Shown here piece by piece: positions 63,406-64,000 of a DNA stretch of 64,000 bases. Position 1 is the first letter of the stretch. Each line of letters begins with the position of its first letter. The position numbers were made by a program, and so were the translations under genes. This DNA is from Streptomyces roseoviridis (GTDB lineage: Bacteria; Actinomycetota; Actinomycetes; Streptomycetales; Streptomycetaceae). The stretch spans positions 6,079,001 to 6,143,000 of the forward strand of contig NZ_BAAAWU010000001.1 in the NCBI RefSeq assembly GCF_039535235.1, given 5' to 3'. The notes under the pieces were generated by a model, which did not search any database, was not told where the DNA came from, and was given only the letters and a program-made list of their open reading frames with translations.

Positions 63406-64000
63406 ATGGACCGCCGCATTTTCGGGCTGGAGAACGAGTACGGCGTCACGTGCACGTTCAGGGGACAGCGCCGACTGTCTCCTGACGAAGTGGCGCGCTA
63501 CCTCTTCCGCCGTGTCGTGTCATGGGGCCGCAGCAGCAATGTCTTCCTGCGGAACGGCGCCCGCCTGTACCTGGACGTGGGTTCGCATCCGGAATACGCA
63601 ACTCCCGAATGCGACAACGTGGTCGAACTGGTCACCCACGACAAGGCGGGCGAGCGCATTCTCGAAGGGCTGCTCGTCGACGCGGAACGCCGCCTGCACG
63701 AGGAGGGAATCGCGGGCGACGTCTATCTCTTCAAGAACAACACCGACTCCGCCGGAAACTCCTACGGCTGCCACGAGAACTATCTGGTGGCCCGGCATGG
63801 GGAGTTCTCCCGGCTCGCGGACATCCTCATTCCGTTCCTCGTCACCCGCCAGCTGATCTGCGGGGCGGGAAAGGTGCTGCAGACCCCGCGCGGCGCCGTC
63901 TACTGCGTCTCCCAGCGCGCCGAGCACATCTGGGAGGGCGTCAGCTCCGCCACCACCCGCTCGCGCCCCATCATCAACACCCGCGACGAGCCGCACGCCG
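63406..64000 (+). CDS. pafA: Pup-protein ligase PafA, 3' end beyond the window
   Basis: The 198 codons visible start [15 protein letters not shown], with the conserved nucleotide/metal motif of the carboxylate-amine ligase fold. They continue with [19 protein letters not shown] and INTRDEPHA at the edge. These segments are shared with Dop, but the N-terminal [11 protein letters not shown] and absence of the Dop loop identify the ligase. PafA joins the C-terminal glutamate of Pup to target lysines, using ATP. The rest (about 250 residues expected) is beyond the right edge. Confidence 0.93.
   Translation, partial: MDRRIFGLENEYGVTCTFRGQRRLSPDEVARYLFRRVVSWGRSSNVFLRNGARLYLDVGSHPEYATPECDNVVELVTHDKAGERILEGLLVDAERRLHEEGIAGDVYLFKNNTDSAGNSYGCHENYLVARHGEFSRLADILIPFLVTRQLICGAGKVLQTPRGAVYCVSQRAEHIWEGVSSATTRSRPIINTRDEPHA

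Overview
The window is high-G+C actinobacterial DNA and almost certainly the core chromosome of a Streptomyces. It carries two chaplin genes, a GylR-controlled glycerol operon, mycothiol genes (mshC and a mycothiol-dependent formaldehyde dehydrogenase) and the Pup-proteasome locus. The gene order closely follows the region of the S. coelicolor chromosome I know as roughly SCO1640 to SCO1680, read in the opposite orientation. No rRNA, insertion sequence, integrase or CRISPR array was seen.

Region 1 (1-8.1 kb) holds catabolic and housekeeping genes: a partial phosphotransferase, a glucarate-dehydratase-like enolase-superfamily protein, an MBL hydrolase, a duplicated histidine-rich protein, a coupled pair of DUF202 membrane proteins, a NUDIX hydrolase, an SDR and a KstD-like FAD dehydrogenase. 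The dehydrogenase promoter carries a TetR-type palindrome between its -35 and -10, while the divergent tetR gene survives only as a truncated relic. Region 2 (8.2-12.0 kb) is the main accessory-looking segment: a small two-helix membrane protein translationally coupled to a NACHT-HEAT NTPase, with a shared short motif that suggests a signalling pair. Region 3 (12.0-16.6 kb) is the gluconate locus (gntP, gntK, divergent gntR) plus an amino-acid permease.

Region 4 (16.6-29 kb) holds mscR with its MBL partner, an RluA-type pseudouridine synthase, tRNA-Leu(GAG), an M20 peptidase, chaplins chpH and chpC, small conserved proteins, a RecD-like protein with a degenerate P-loop coupled to an aldo/keto reductase, an LLM oxidoreductase and a ferritin-like protein. 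Region 5 (29-41.5 kb) holds corA, a four-gene set ending in mshC, the PAC2 protein ParJ, a second LLM oxidoreductase, the glpF-glpK-glpD operon and its regulator gylR. Region 6 (41.6-54.6 kb) holds metH, a HAD phosphatase, two tandem oligopeptide/solute-binding lipoproteins without permeases, an orphan LuxR response regulator, a RecB-family Fe-S nuclease, an M50 protease with CBS domains, TrmI and a secreted protein.

Region 7 (54.6-64 kb) is the pupylation-proteasome locus: ferredoxin, arc/mpa, dop, pup (ending in Gly-Gly-Glu), prcB, prcA, then a LacI regulator with a divergent MFS transporter, and pafA running off the right edge. Dop and PafA act on Pup, Arc unfolds pupylated proteins and docks by its C-terminal Gln-Tyr-Leu on the PrcA/PrcB core.

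A recurring feature is a TAnnnT -10 box placed so that transcription should start on or next to the start codon. This suggests leaderless mRNAs for several genes.
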